DNA of 64,000 bases from Pseudomonas sp. NFR16 (GTDB taxonomy: Bacteria > Pseudomonadota > Gammaproteobacteria > Pseudomonadales > Pseudomonadaceae), in assembly GCF_900108875.1 (NCBI RefSeq), contig NZ_FNYJ01000008.1, forward strand, positions 143,419 through 207,418, read 5' to 3'. A program made the translations under genes and the position numbers. Below, piece by piece: positions 16,991 to 25,698 of the stretch (position 1 is its first letter; each line of letters begins with the position of its first letter). Under the pieces are notes generated by a model. It searched no databases and had not been told where the DNA came from. It saw only the letters and a list, made by a program, of their open reading frames with translations.

Positions 16991-17695
16991 TTGGCAGTAC
17001 GTCCAGCTCATAAGCGCTTCCGGAGTCGGCTGCTATTCGCGCTGGCGACGATGTGCATGGCGTATGTGGGTTACCTTGCCGCCGACTGGGATTTTTCCGA
17101 AATCAGTCGCCGCGCCGAAACCTTGTATGGGCCGTCGGGGGGCGGACGGCAACGCATCGATGCCTGGCAGGATCTGCTGGCAACCGAGAAGCAGGTCAGT
17201 GAAATGGACAAGCTGGCTGTGGTGAATCAGTTCTTCAACAAGCAGCTGCGCTACGAAGAAGACATCGACCTGTGGCATGAGGTCGATTACTGGGCCACGC
17301 CTGTCGAATCCTTGATCCTGGGCGCCGGTGACTGTGAAGACTACGCCATCGCTAAATATTTCAGCCTCCGCCGACTGGGTATTCCGAGCGAGAAACTGCT
17401 GATTACCTACGTCAAAGCGCTGCGCCTGAATCGCGCCCACATGGTGCTGACCTACTATTCGAGCCCGAACGCAGTGCCGTTGGTGCTCGACAGCCTGATC
17501 AACGACATCAAACCTGCCAGCGAGCGCCCGGATCTGTTGCCGGTCTACGCCTTCAACGCGCAAGGCGTGTGGCTGCCTGGCCCGCAGGGCAATAAAAAAA
17601 CAGGTGACAGCAAACGTCTGTCGCGCTGGCAGGACGTACTAAAAAAAATGGGTGCCGAAGGCTTCCCGACCGAGCCTGGAAATGAGGAGCACTGA
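16991..17695 (+). CDS. lapG: LapG periplasmic cysteine protease
   Basis: LapG is a calcium-dependent bacterial transglutaminase-like protease of the periplasm. It cuts the N-terminus of the large adhesin LapA (or relatives) when not sequestered by LapD, and so releases the biofilm. The 234-residue product has an N-terminal membrane-targeting segment (about residues 14-30). The catalytic triad is in GAGDCEDYAIAKY (Cys-115), LNRAHMVLTYY (His-150) and LVLDSLI (Asp-167). The only plausible start is TTG at 16991, since the nearest ATG (16978) is out of frame. Its TGA shares a base with the ATG of lapD, which implies translational coupling. No lapA-like adhesin gene lies in the window. Confidence 0.9.
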   Translation: MAVRPAHKRFRSRLLFALATMCMAYVGYLAADWDFSEISRRAETLYGPSGGGRQRIDAWQDLLATEKQVSEMDKLAVVNQFFNKQLRYEEDIDLWHEVDYWATPVESLILGAGDCEDYAIAKYFSLRRLGIPSEKLLITYVKALRLNRAHMVLTYYSSPNAVPLVLDSLINDIKPASERPDLLPVYAFNAQGVWLPGPQGNKKTGDSKRLSRWQDVLKKMGAEGFPTEPGNEEH

Positions 17696-19641
17696 TGTCA
17701 CTGTTCAAGCAGCTGTTCATTGCTATCTGTCTGTTTCTGGTGGTCGCCTTCGCCGGTGGCTTCGTCGTCAGCCTGGAAAGCTCCAGGGCGCAGTACGTCA
17801 ACCAGTTGCGTTCCCACGCGCAGGACGCCGCCACCTCGCTGGCGTTATCGCTCAGCGCCAATATCGACGACCCGGCAATGATCGAACTGATGGTGACGTC
17901 GATCTTTGACAGCGGCTATTACGCCAGCATTCGTGTGGTTGATCTGGCCAGCGGCGCTGCAATCGTCGAACGCCGCGCGGCGACCGGCATTCAGGATGTA
18001 CCGAAATGGTTCGTCGACGCGACAGGGCTCGAGCCCGGCGCCGGCGAAGCCATCGTGAGCCGGGGCTGGCAGCAGACGGCGAGAGTGGAAGTGGTCAGCC
18101 ATCCCATGTTCGCGCTGGCCAAGCTGTGGCAAAGCGCGCTCGGCAGTCTCGGCTGGCTGGTCGCCTGCGGCGTCGTCAGTGCGTTGGCGGGCGGGCTGCT
18201 CTTGCGTCGTCAGCTCAAACCTCTGGACTACATGGTGGCGCAGTCTCAGGCGATCGGCCGTCGTGAGTTTCTCACCTCGCCCGAGTTGCCGCGTACGCCA
18301 GAGCTGCGCCGTGTGGTTCAGGCGATGAACCAGATGGTCGAGAAACTCAAGGCGCTGTTCGAGGAGAACACCGAGCGCAGCGAGCAGCTGCGTGTCGAGT
18401 CTTATCAGGACAGTCTTACCGGTCTGTCCAACCGGCGCTACTTCGATATGCAACTCACTGCGCGTGTCAGTCAGCTGGAAGACAGCCGCGCAGGTTATTT
18501 GCTGCTGCTGCGGGTCAAGGATCTGGCCGGGCTGAACGAGCGTCAGGGCGGCCAGCACGCCGACGCCCTCATCGTCGCGGTCGCCGAGCTGCTGGTGCGT
18601 CAGTGCGAGCCCTTTGCACAGACGCGCAACTTCATCAGCCGCATTCGGGGCGGTGAGTTCGCGGTACTTGCGCCCGGCATGGTGCGCGAAGATGCCCTGC
18701 AACTCGCCCATAACCTTGCAACATCGCTGCGCAGCCTCGAAACGACCGGTGCCTGCGATGTTGCGCCTGTGGCGTACATGGGACTTGCGCCGTACAGCCC
18801 CGGCGACTCGTCGCTGACCCTGCTGGGGCTGGCCGATCAGGCGCTGTCGCAGGCCGAGGCGGGCGGCGATCCTACGTGGAACTGCATTGAACGTGGCGCA
18901 ATTGGCGATCTGGGCGAAGACCATCATGCCTGGCATCGATTGCTGGACGGGGCCTTGATCCACGGTCGCTTTGAGCTGTTTTTTCAGCCGGTGGTCGATG
19001 CCAGAGAGCCCACCCAGGTGCTGCATTACAAAGTGCTTTCCCGCGTGGTCGATGCGCATGGCCAGACGATTCCCGCCGGGCGCTTCCTGCCATGGATCGA
19101 GCGCTTTGGCTGGTCGTCCCGGCACGATCTGTTGATGCTCGAGCAGGTGCTTCAGCATCTGCAGACGCACGACCAGCGTCTGGCGTTGAATCTTTCGGCA
19201 GCGACGCTGAATGACTCCAGAGCGTTGACCCGCACCGTTGAAGCATTGCGTGCACACCCTGGGCTGGGGCCGCGCCTGACCCTGGAAATCGGCGAAGAGC
19301 AACTGCCGGAGCAGGCGCTGTTGGAAACACTGACCCGGCGGTTGCAAGAGGCGGGATTCTCATTGGCGCTGCAGCACTTTGGTGGGCGTTTCAGCATCAT
19401 CGGTAACTTGGCGCATCTGGGGCTGGCGTATCTGAAGATCGATGGCAGTTACATCCGGGCCATCGATCAGGAGAACCACAAGCGCCTGTTCATCGAGGCT
19501 GTGCAGCGGGCCGCGCACAGCATCGATCTGCCATTGATTGCCGAGCGCGTCGAGACCGCAGGAGAGCATCAGGTGCTCGCAGAAATGGACATCAAGGGTG
19601 TGCAAGGTCAGCTCTTTGGTGATCCGGCACCTTGGCAGTGA
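17695..19641 (+). CDS. lapD: LapD c-di-GMP effector (degenerate GGDEF-EAL)
   Basis: LapD is an inner-membrane receptor that binds cyclic di-GMP in the cytoplasm and then sequesters LapG in the periplasm, so keeping the surface adhesin in place. The 648-residue protein has TM1 (about 5-25), a periplasmic LapD/MoxY-type domain, TM2 (about 145-170), HAMP, a degenerate GGDEF domain (GGDEF replaced by RGGEF, residues 318-322) and a degenerate EAL domain (EAL replaced by KVL, residues 446-448). These are the same substitutions seen in the characterised Pseudomonas fluorescens LapD, which has no enzyme activity. The start overlaps lapG by one base. A GC-rich inverted repeat without a T-run lies 55 bases after the stop. 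Confidence 0.93.
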   Translation: MSLFKQLFIAICLFLVVAFAGGFVVSLESSRAQYVNQLRSHAQDAATSLALSLSANIDDPAMIELMVTSIFDSGYYASIRVVDLASGAAIVERRAATGIQDVPKWFVDATGLEPGAGEAIVSRGWQQTARVEVVSHPMFALAKLWQSALGSLGWLVACGVVSALAGGLLLRRQLKPLDYMVAQSQAIGRREFLTSPELPRTPELRRVVQAMNQMVEKLKALFEENTERSEQLRVESYQDSLTGLSNRRYFDMQLTARVSQLEDSRAGYLLLLRVKDLAGLNERQGGQHADALIVAVAELLVRQCEPFAQTRNFISRIRGGEFAVLAPGMVREDALQLAHNLATSLRSLETTGACDVAPVAYMGLAPYSPGDSSLTLLGLADQALSQAEAGGDPTWNCIERGAIGDLGEDHHAWHRLLDGALIHGRFELFFQPVVDAREPTQVLHYKVLSRVVDAHGQTIPAGRFLPWIERFGWSSRHDLLMLEQVLQHLQTHDQRLALNLSAATLNDSRALTRTVEALRAHPGLGPRLTLEIGEEQLPEQALLETLTRRLQEAGFSLALQHFGGRFSIIGNLAHLGLAYLKIDGSYIRAIDQENHKRLFIEAVQRAAHSIDLPLIAERVETAGEHQVLAEMDIKGVQGQLFGDPAPWQ

Positions 19642-19963
19642 TTGGCCGTTTCAAGACGCCAGACGATCATGTTTCTCCCTGAAAGGGCGGTCATCACGCG
19701 GGATAAGAGCCACCGCATCCCGCGCTGAAATACATCATCCAAAGCAATAGTGGAAGCCTCTCCATCATGGTTATCGATCTTGAAATCGAATACTAGCCTT
19801 GTGACATATTTCGCCTGTAATTTATATAAATAGGATCCTAAAGATCTGGCCTGAACCTGCGATACGGTGAGGTGAAGCTGTCGTCCCGCGACCATTAACT
19901 ACAAGAGCTACTGGTCATTTTTTATCATCAAAAATGATACTTCCTGCATACAAGGAAATAGTC
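19642..19963. other. Intergenic region lapD to chemoreceptor
   Basis: The 322 bases contain a perfect 8-base inverted repeat, CGCGGGAT (19697-19704) and ATCCCGCG (19717-19724), without a following T-run. Further on, an AT-rich stretch (19790-19835 and 19914-19940) includes TCATTTTTTATCATCAAAAA, itself an imperfect palindrome. The promoter of the chemoreceptor probably lies here. No gene or known RNA was seen. Confidence 0.6.
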
Positions 19964-21643
19964 GTGACGTTGAATCTACGCCGCAAGGTCATTCTCCTTG
20001 CCATCATCCCGAGCCTGCTGCTGGCTGCGGTCATCAGCTGCATCACCTGGGTCGTGCTGCAAAAGCTCGCCACTCAGGAAGTGGAGCAAACTCGCGCGCT
20101 GCTGCTTGAGGAACGCAAACTGTCGCTGAAGAATTATCAGCAGATCGGCGAGGCGGCGATCAAGCCAATCTACGACGCTTCCGCGCCTGGCGACATGGAC
20201 GCTCGTGATCGCGCGCTCAAAGTCCTGAAGAGCCTGCAGTACGACAAGGCCAGTTACTTCTTCGGTTACAACTCGTCCTACGTGCGCGTGTTCTGGTCCG
20301 ACAAGGACCTCGACATCGGCAAGAACTTTTCCGACGCCAAGGATGCCAACGGCGTCTATGTCATCCGTGGCCTGGTCGACAAGGCCAAAGACGGCACTCA
20401 TTTCTTCCGCTATGACTGGCCGACGCCGGGCAGCGACAAACCGATTCCCAAACTGGGCTACACCTCATACCTGCAGAAGTGGGACCTGGCGTTTGGCACG
20501 CAGGCCAACCTTGACGACATCGATAATCAGGTCGCTGCCATCGCGCAGTCCACGCAAAGCCGCATCGGCTCTTCTGCCGCGCTGATCGTCGCGATCATCG
20601 CGGTGTTTCTCTTGATCGTCGCACTGGTCGGGCTGGTGCTCGGCAACGGCCTGGTCAAGCCGGTGCTGGTGATCAAACAGAATCTGGACGACATCGCCGC
20701 CGGCGACGGCGACCTGACGCGTCGTCTTCCTGAGAGCGGCAATGATGAATTGGGCGCGCTGTCCAGGTCGTTCAACCAGTTCGTGGAGAAGATCCACGGG
20801 CTGGTTCGCCAGATTGCCGAGATGACCGGGCAGTTGAACAGCCTGGTGGGCGACATGTCGTCTCAGGCGCAACGGTCGGAGGAGGCGATGGGCCGCCAGC
20901 GGCAGGAAACCGACCAGGTCGCCACCGCGATTCACGAGATGTCCTCGGCGGCGCATCAAGTGTCGATCAGCGCGCAGGGCGCCTCCCAGGCCGCGCGCAA
21001 AACCAGCGATGTCGGGCTGGATGCCAAGACCGTCGTCAATAAAAGCATCGACAGCATTCACGCGCTCATTGGCGAAATAGGCGCGAGCAGTTCGTCGCTC
21101 GATCACCTGCGTCAGGATGTGCAATCCATCGCAACGGTGGTGGATGTGATTCGCTCGGTTGCCGAGCAGACCAACCTGCTGGCGCTCAACGCGGCCATCG
21201 AAGCGGCGCGCGCGGGCGATGCCGGGCGTGGTTTTGCTGTCGTCGCCGACGAAGTTCGCGCGCTGGCCAGCCGCACCCAGCAAAGCACTCAGGAGATCCA
21301 CGACATGATCAGCTCGCTGCAACGTGGCGCGCAGGATGCCGTGGTCGCCATGAGTCGCTCCAGCGACACCGGCAAGACAACCGGTGAACTCGCCAACGAA
21401 GCCGGCACGTCGCTAGATGCGATTGGCCAGTTGATCGAAACCATCAACGACATGAACGCGCAAATTGCCAGCGCCTCCGAGGAACAGACCGCTGTCGCGG
21501 AGGAGATCAGCCGCAGCATGACCCAGATCGCTCAGGCCGTGGACGAAGTCGCCGACGACGCGCAAGGCGGCGCACAAACCGCACGCAGCCTGACCGCCCT
21601 GGGCGACCGTCTGGGTGGACTGGTGAAACAATTCAGAATCTGA
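19964..21643 (+). CDS. Methyl-accepting chemotaxis protein with single Cache sensor domain
   Basis: The 559-residue chemoreceptor has TM1 (about residues 6-30), a periplasmic sensor of about 155 residues, TM2 (about 188-212), HAMP (about 213-265) and a cytoplasmic signalling domain. The hairpin tip is EQTNLLALNAAIEAARAGDAG, quoted here in part and ending ADEVRALA. The periplasmic part contains YFFGYNSSYVRVFWSDKDL and GKNFSDAKDANGVYV, matching sCache_2 domains, which bind small organic acids in several characterised Pseudomonas receptors. The ligand here is not known. I chose the GTG at 19964 because CAAGGA stands 7 bases upstream; the ATG at 19934 has no such site. No other chemotaxis gene is adjacent. 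Confidence 0.88.
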   Translation: MTLNLRRKVILLAIIPSLLLAAVISCITWVVLQKLATQEVEQTRALLLEERKLSLKNYQQIGEAAIKPIYDASAPGDMDARDRALKVLKSLQYDKASYFFGYNSSYVRVFWSDKDLDIGKNFSDAKDANGVYVIRGLVDKAKDGTHFFRYDWPTPGSDKPIPKLGYTSYLQKWDLAFGTQANLDDIDNQVAAIAQSTQSRIGSSAALIVAIIAVFLLIVALVGLVLGNGLVKPVLVIKQNLDDIAAGDGDLTRRLPESGNDELGALSRSFNQFVEKIHGLVRQIAEMTGQLNSLVGDMSSQAQRSEEAMGRQRQETDQVATAIHEMSSAAHQVSISAQGASQAARKTSDVGLDAKTVVNKSIDSIHALIGEIGASSSSLDHLRQDVQSIATVVDVIRSVAEQTNLLALNAAIEAARAGDAGRGFAVVADEVRALASRTQQSTQEIHDMISSLQRGAQDAVVAMSRSSDTGKTTGELANEAGTSLDAIGQLIETINDMNAQIASASEEQTAVAEEISRSMTQIAQAVDEVADDAQGGAQTARSLTALGDRLGGLVKQFRI

Positions 21644-21692
21644 AAATAGCGCGATGTGCGGGGTCGGGAGACGCCGCGATTCTTGAAACGCT

Positions 21693-22240
21693 CGACGCCT
21701 TCCGACTGCAGCCGGTCCTACGAAAAGCTTGCAACCTTCGTAGGACCGGCTTTAGCCGGGAAGAGGCCGGTGCGTATCGTGAAGATGTAGCGTCTGGAAA
21801 TCAGTCTTCGCGAGCAAGCTCGCTCCCACCGGTTCGGGTGCCTGGCGCGAGACCACGCCACGCCGCAATGCCCTTGTGGGAGTGAGCCAACTGTCTTTAA
21901 CGCACCCTTAGTTCTACGGCGTAACAGTCGACGCCTTCCCGGCTAAAGCCGGTCCTACGAAAAACTTGCAGCCACTGTAGGACCGGCTTAAGCCGGGAAG
22001 AGGCCGGTGCATATCGTGAAGATTTAGCGTCTGGAAATCAGCCTTCGCGAGCAAGCTCGCTCCCACCGGTTCGGGTGCCTGGCGCGAGACCACGCCACGC
22101 CGCAATGCCCTTGTGGGAGTGAGCCAACTGTCTTTAACGCACCCTTAGTTCTACGGCGTAACAGTCGACGCCTTCCCGGCTAAAGCCGGTCCTACGAAAA
22201 ACTTGCAGCCGCTGTAGGACCGGCTTTAGCCGGGAAGAGG
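21693..22240. repeat. ~237-bp tandem repeat composed of REP palindromes
   Basis: Units start at 21693, 21929 and 22166 (each at CGACGCCTTCC), giving periods of 236 and 237 bases; the third unit is incomplete and degrades after 22240. From the middle of the first unit to the end of the second the copies differ at only a few bases. Each unit contains an inverted pair of REP palindromes (CCGGCTAAAGCCGGTCCTAC and TAGGACCGGCTTTAGCCGGG, about 15-20 bases apart) and a second REP type, CGCGAGCAAGCTCGCTCCCA. No open frame of note runs through the repeat. Confidence 0.92.
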
Positions 22241-22314
22241 CCGGTGTGTGAGGTGGAGATGTTTCTGCTGAAAACCAGTCTTCGCGAGCAAGCGCCCAAG
22301 GTTTTTGAACGGTG

Positions 22315-22626
22315 CTATTTGCCCCGCTTGCTGTTGATTTCCACCAGCTTGCCACCTTCAAACCGCAGGTACTGATACATCCCGTTGTTCGGGCCGTAGA
22401 TCCATTCCTGAACCTGCACCTGATCCACCTGCCGGAAATGGTTGACGGTTTCCTTGTAGCCGATGATGTCCTGACTGACCGGCTGGCCGCATTTCTGCTG
22501 GACTTCGAACATACGGTCGCCTTCGCTGATCAACTGGCTGCCGCAGCGCAGCGTGTCGGCGTGAGCCAAACCGGTCGACGCCATCAAACCGAGAACGATC
22601 GCTATCCTCGTACGCACATTCTTCAA
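22315..22626 (-). CDS. DUF2845 family secreted protein
   Basis: The 103-residue protein has a signal peptide (RTRIAIVLGLMASTGLAHA, cleavage near residue 23). A short mature domain begins DTLRCGSQLISEGDRMFEV and contains a second Cys in VQQKCGQP, so a disulfide is possible. The pattern CGS-LI--GD-----KCG-P matches DUF2845, a periplasmic family of unknown function related to SmpA/OmlA-type beta-rich domains. It follows the DUF748 gene on the same strand with a 6-base gap and probably shares its transcript. The REP tandem repeat lies just downstream of its stop. Confidence 0.82.
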   Translation of the reverse strand: MKNVRTRIAIVLGLMASTGLAHADTLRCGSQLISEGDRMFEVQQKCGQPVSQDIIGYKETVNHFRQVDQVQVQEWIYGPNNGMYQYLRFEGGKLVEINSKRGK

Positions 22627-22632
22627 AAGTAA

Positions 22633-25587
22633 TTACTCGCTATCCAGGTGCAAAGGGCTCACGACGCGGCCGTCTTTTTCCGGCTGGCCGAGGCTTGCGT
22701 CAACGAAATAGACCCGATCATCGGCCAATTGTCCCTTGTCCACCAGATAGTCCTTGATGCTGCCGGCGCGCGCCTGCCCAAGCTGACGCAGCAGCAGCGC
22801 GCTGGAACTCCACGACTTGAGCACAGCATCACGCATCTTGTTCTGACGTTCTTCCTTGCCCAGATCAACCCATTGCGCCGGTGGCTGCTGCTTGAGGCGC
22901 GTGCGGTAAATGCCTTCCAGCATCGGTGCTTTCTCGTCTTCCGGCACTTGCAGGTCGCTTGCCTGCGCCGGCACCTTGTCACCACGGCGCTGGAGGATCT
23001 TATAATAGGTGCTCTGGTACTCGCGCTCCAGACGTTGCTGAGCAATCAGCGGACCGTCGCTGGCCTCGGCGCTGGTGCCTTCGATCTCGAGGCGCAGTGC
23101 CGGACGCTCCTTGAGTGCGCTGGCCAGTTTGTCCAGCGATGCCTGAGCTTCGCTGCTTAGGTCGTCCGAACCGGGTGCAAACGCCACAGTGCCCAGGTCT
23201 TCAGAGCCACCGCCGCTGATCAGGCCACCGATGAACTTGAACGGCGCGGCAGCCGCCTTCACGACCAGATTGCGCAGGGTCTGCCAAACGATCGGCATGA
23301 CGCTGAACTGTGGATTGTTCAGATCGCCGGTCACCGGCAGCTCGATCGAAATCCTGCCGTCCACGTCCTTGAGCAGGGCAATGGCGAGCTTGAGCGGCAG
23401 GTTCACCGCATCCGGACTGTCGACCTTCTCACCGAGCTGCAACTGCTCCACTACGACCTTGTTTTCCGCTTTAAGCTGGCCCTTGGTGATCAGGTAATGC
23501 AGGTCCAGGTTCAGGCGGCCCTTGCGAATTCGATAGCCTGCGAACTTGCCGGAGTAGGGCGTAAGCGTCGTCAGTTCGACGCGTTTGAAGCTGGTGGCGA
23601 TGTCCAGACTCGCCAGCGGGTTGAAGGGATTGAGCGCTCCTTTGATGGTCACCGGCGCGTAGCGATCCACCTTGCCCTTGATGTCCACCGGCGCAGGCTT
23701 GTCCTGACGATTGTCCAGGGTGCCGATCTTGCCGTTGAGTTGTTGGACGGCGGTCGCGAAATTCGGTGTGAGGCTGAAGTCGGCGAAGTTTGCCGAGCCA
23801 TTGTTGATATTGACCTCGCCGATGTGAATGGCCATCGGTTTGTCGGCAGACGCAGTTTTTGCCTTGGGCGCTGCAGGGGCCTTGTCGACAGGCTGCGGAA
23901 TCAGCAGGTCGTCGATGTTGGTGGTGCGGTCATCGGCAATCACGAAGCGGGCGTAAGGTTGCTCAAGGTTGATTGCGGCGATGTTGAGGCTGTCACCGAG
24001 CTGGAAGTCCAAGCCCTCGACATTGACGCGCTGCCACTTCACGAAATCCCTCGATTTCAGCGTGTCGAGGGTATGCAGTTGGTCGACCTGAGCTTTGCCG
24101 GTAATGCCGAGCGCCAGTGGTTCGGTGCTCTTGAGGTCGACTGCCAGATCGGTGTTGAGCATGCCGCTGCGCACTTCCAGGCGGATGAACGGCGTCACGT
24201 AAGACTGAGCGATCCGCAGGTCGATGTCGCGCGTGGTGACATTGAGCTTCGCGCGAACAGGCGCCAGATTGACCTCGCCCTCGGCGGTGAGCTTGCCCTG
24301 TTTGCCCAGCCCGGTATCGAGCTTCAGCTTGAAAGGCGACTGATTGAGGCTGTCGAAGCCCGTCATGTCCAGATTCAACGGCCCGAGGTCCAGCACCACG
24401 GGCTCCTTCGGCACTTTGTCGGCCAGATGAATGCGGTAGTCGCGCAATTGGGTGTCGCGCAACAGAACCTGCCACGGCTTGCCCGGTGCTGCGGACTCCT
24501 GTCTGGCGGTAGTCTCGGTGCCCGTAGCGGTGGCCGGTTCCTGCTTCGCCGCCTCGTCTTTCTTGGCCTGAGCCCTGGACGGCTGACTGGCGAAAAGCTT
24601 CTGCCAGTCGAGCTGCCCGTCAGGCTCCCGCGCGGCCCAGGTTTCCAGGCCCTGACTGCGAATCTTGCCGACGCTGACCAATTGCCTGGCCAGATCGATG
24701 GAAGTGTCGCTCACCTCAAGGTTCTTCAGGCGGGCCAGTGGCCGACCATCAGGCGCATCAATGGCGAAAGGCGCGACGCTCAACGACGTGTTGTCCAGCA
24801 ACAGCTCGGTTTCTTTGGCCAGACTCAATTTGTAATGGGTATTGAAGTTCAGCACGCCGTCTTTCAGCACCAACGGCAGCGCGTCGCGCACGTACGGCCA
24901 CCAGACTTTCATCTTGCCGTCGGTGACCTTGAGCGTGCCTTCGGAGGTGATCGGCACCAGACTGATTCGCCCGACCCAGTCGATTTGCCCGCCCTCGGGG
25001 CCGGCGGCGACCAGCGTCATGTCGGCATTGTCCTCGGGCAGCGTGCTGAGGTTTTTCAGCTCGAAATTCAACGTGTCGTAGAGAAACTCGATCGGCTCGC
25101 TGGGGCGCAGATCCTGAAAATGCACATAACCGTCAGCCAGCTTGATTTCGTCGATTCGCAGCGGGAACGGCTTCGAGGGCGGCTCGTCCGGCTTGGCGGG
25201 TTCGCTGGGCGGCAACTTGAACAGGCCCGCCAGGTTCAGCGTGCCGTCTTTGGAGAACAGCAGTTCGGTCTTGGGCTTGTCCAGTTCCACAGCCTTGAGG
25301 TGCAGGGCCCTGGTCCACAGGCTGTCGATCTGCAGGTCGGCGTACAGGCGCTCGAAACCAATCTGCTCCTTGCCGGGAGCACCGATATTGAGGCCCCACA
25401 GCGTCACTTTCAGGCTGTAGGGATTGAGCTCCAGACGTTCGACTCGCGCCGGAACCGTAGCGTAATTGGCCAATTGCTGATTGATCACCCGCAACGCAAT
25501 GCCCGGCAGGATCAGAAACCCCAGCAAGCTGTAGATTGCGAAGACGGCCAGCAAGGCGCCGATGGCGCGTTTCAATCCGTTGGGCAT
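22633..25587 (-). CDS. DUF748 (AsmA-like) large envelope protein
   Basis: The 984-residue protein has a single N-terminal membrane anchor (AIGALLAVFAIYSLLGFLIL, about residues 8-27) and a long periplasmic part made of repeated beta-strand segments. Typical DUF748 text includes RVERLELNPYSLKVTLWGLN and a C-terminal region VAFAPGSDDLSSEAQASLDK that resembles an OmpA-like domain start. Such AsmA/DUF748 proteins are now often linked to lipid transport between membranes; for this one that is inference. I chose the ATG at 25587, where the anchor begins; an in-frame GTG 45 bases upstream is possible. It is the first gene of a pair with DUF2845. Confidence 0.85.
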   Translation of the reverse strand: MPNGLKRAIGALLAVFAIYSLLGFLILPGIALRVINQQLANYATVPARVERLELNPYSLKVTLWGLNIGAPGKEQIGFERLYADLQIDSLWTRALHLKAVELDKPKTELLFSKDGTLNLAGLFKLPPSEPAKPDEPPSKPFPLRIDEIKLADGYVHFQDLRPSEPIEFLYDTLNFELKNLSTLPEDNADMTLVAAGPEGGQIDWVGRISLVPITSEGTLKVTDGKMKVWWPYVRDALPLVLKDGVLNFNTHYKLSLAKETELLLDNTSLSVAPFAIDAPDGRPLARLKNLEVSDTSIDLARQLVSVGKIRSQGLETWAAREPDGQLDWQKLFASQPSRAQAKKDEAAKQEPATATGTETTARQESAAPGKPWQVLLRDTQLRDYRIHLADKVPKEPVVLDLGPLNLDMTGFDSLNQSPFKLKLDTGLGKQGKLTAEGEVNLAPVRAKLNVTTRDIDLRIAQSYVTPFIRLEVRSGMLNTDLAVDLKSTEPLALGITGKAQVDQLHTLDTLKSRDFVKWQRVNVEGLDFQLGDSLNIAAINLEQPYARFVIADDRTTNIDDLLIPQPVDKAPAAPKAKTASADKPMAIHIGEVNINNGSANFADFSLTPNFATAVQQLNGKIGTLDNRQDKPAPVDIKGKVDRYAPVTIKGALNPFNPLASLDIATSFKRVELTTLTPYSGKFAGYRIRKGRLNLDLHYLITKGQLKAENKVVVEQLQLGEKVDSPDAVNLPLKLAIALLKDVDGRISIELPVTGDLNNPQFSVMPIVWQTLRNLVVKAAAAPFKFIGGLISGGGSEDLGTVAFAPGSDDLSSEAQASLDKLASALKERPALRLEIEGTSAEASDGPLIAQQRLEREYQSTYYKILQRRGDKVPAQASDLQVPEDEKAPMLEGIYRTRLKQQPPAQWVDLGKEERQNKMRDAVLKSWSSSALLLRQLGQARAGSIKDYLVDKGQLADDRVYFVDASLGQPEKDGRVVSPLHLDSE

Positions 25588-25698
25588 GTAGGTCGCCGAC
25601 TCTCTCGATGGGAGGTGCTTGGAGTATGGCACGCCAATCTGGTTCCGAAGTCGATCGCCTCAATGCTCGCGGGAAATTTCTATCCGTTCGGTGGGTAA

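Noticed and set aside
17845..19347. 500-codon open frame antisense to lapD
   Set aside because: lapD has clear domain motifs; the antisense product is Gln/Arg/His-rich with no family resemblance.
19697..19724. Intrinsic terminator after lapD
   Set aside because: The 8-base stem is perfect but the loop is 12 bases and no T-run follows on either strand.
21693..22240. Possible CRISPR array
   Set aside because: The period is about 237 bases and the whole unit is repeated, with no short direct repeats separated by unique spacers and no cas genes.
23497..25698. 733-codon open frame antisense to the DUF748 gene
   Set aside because: Composition is that of a shadow frame and the opposite strand carries the signal anchor and DUF748 pattern.
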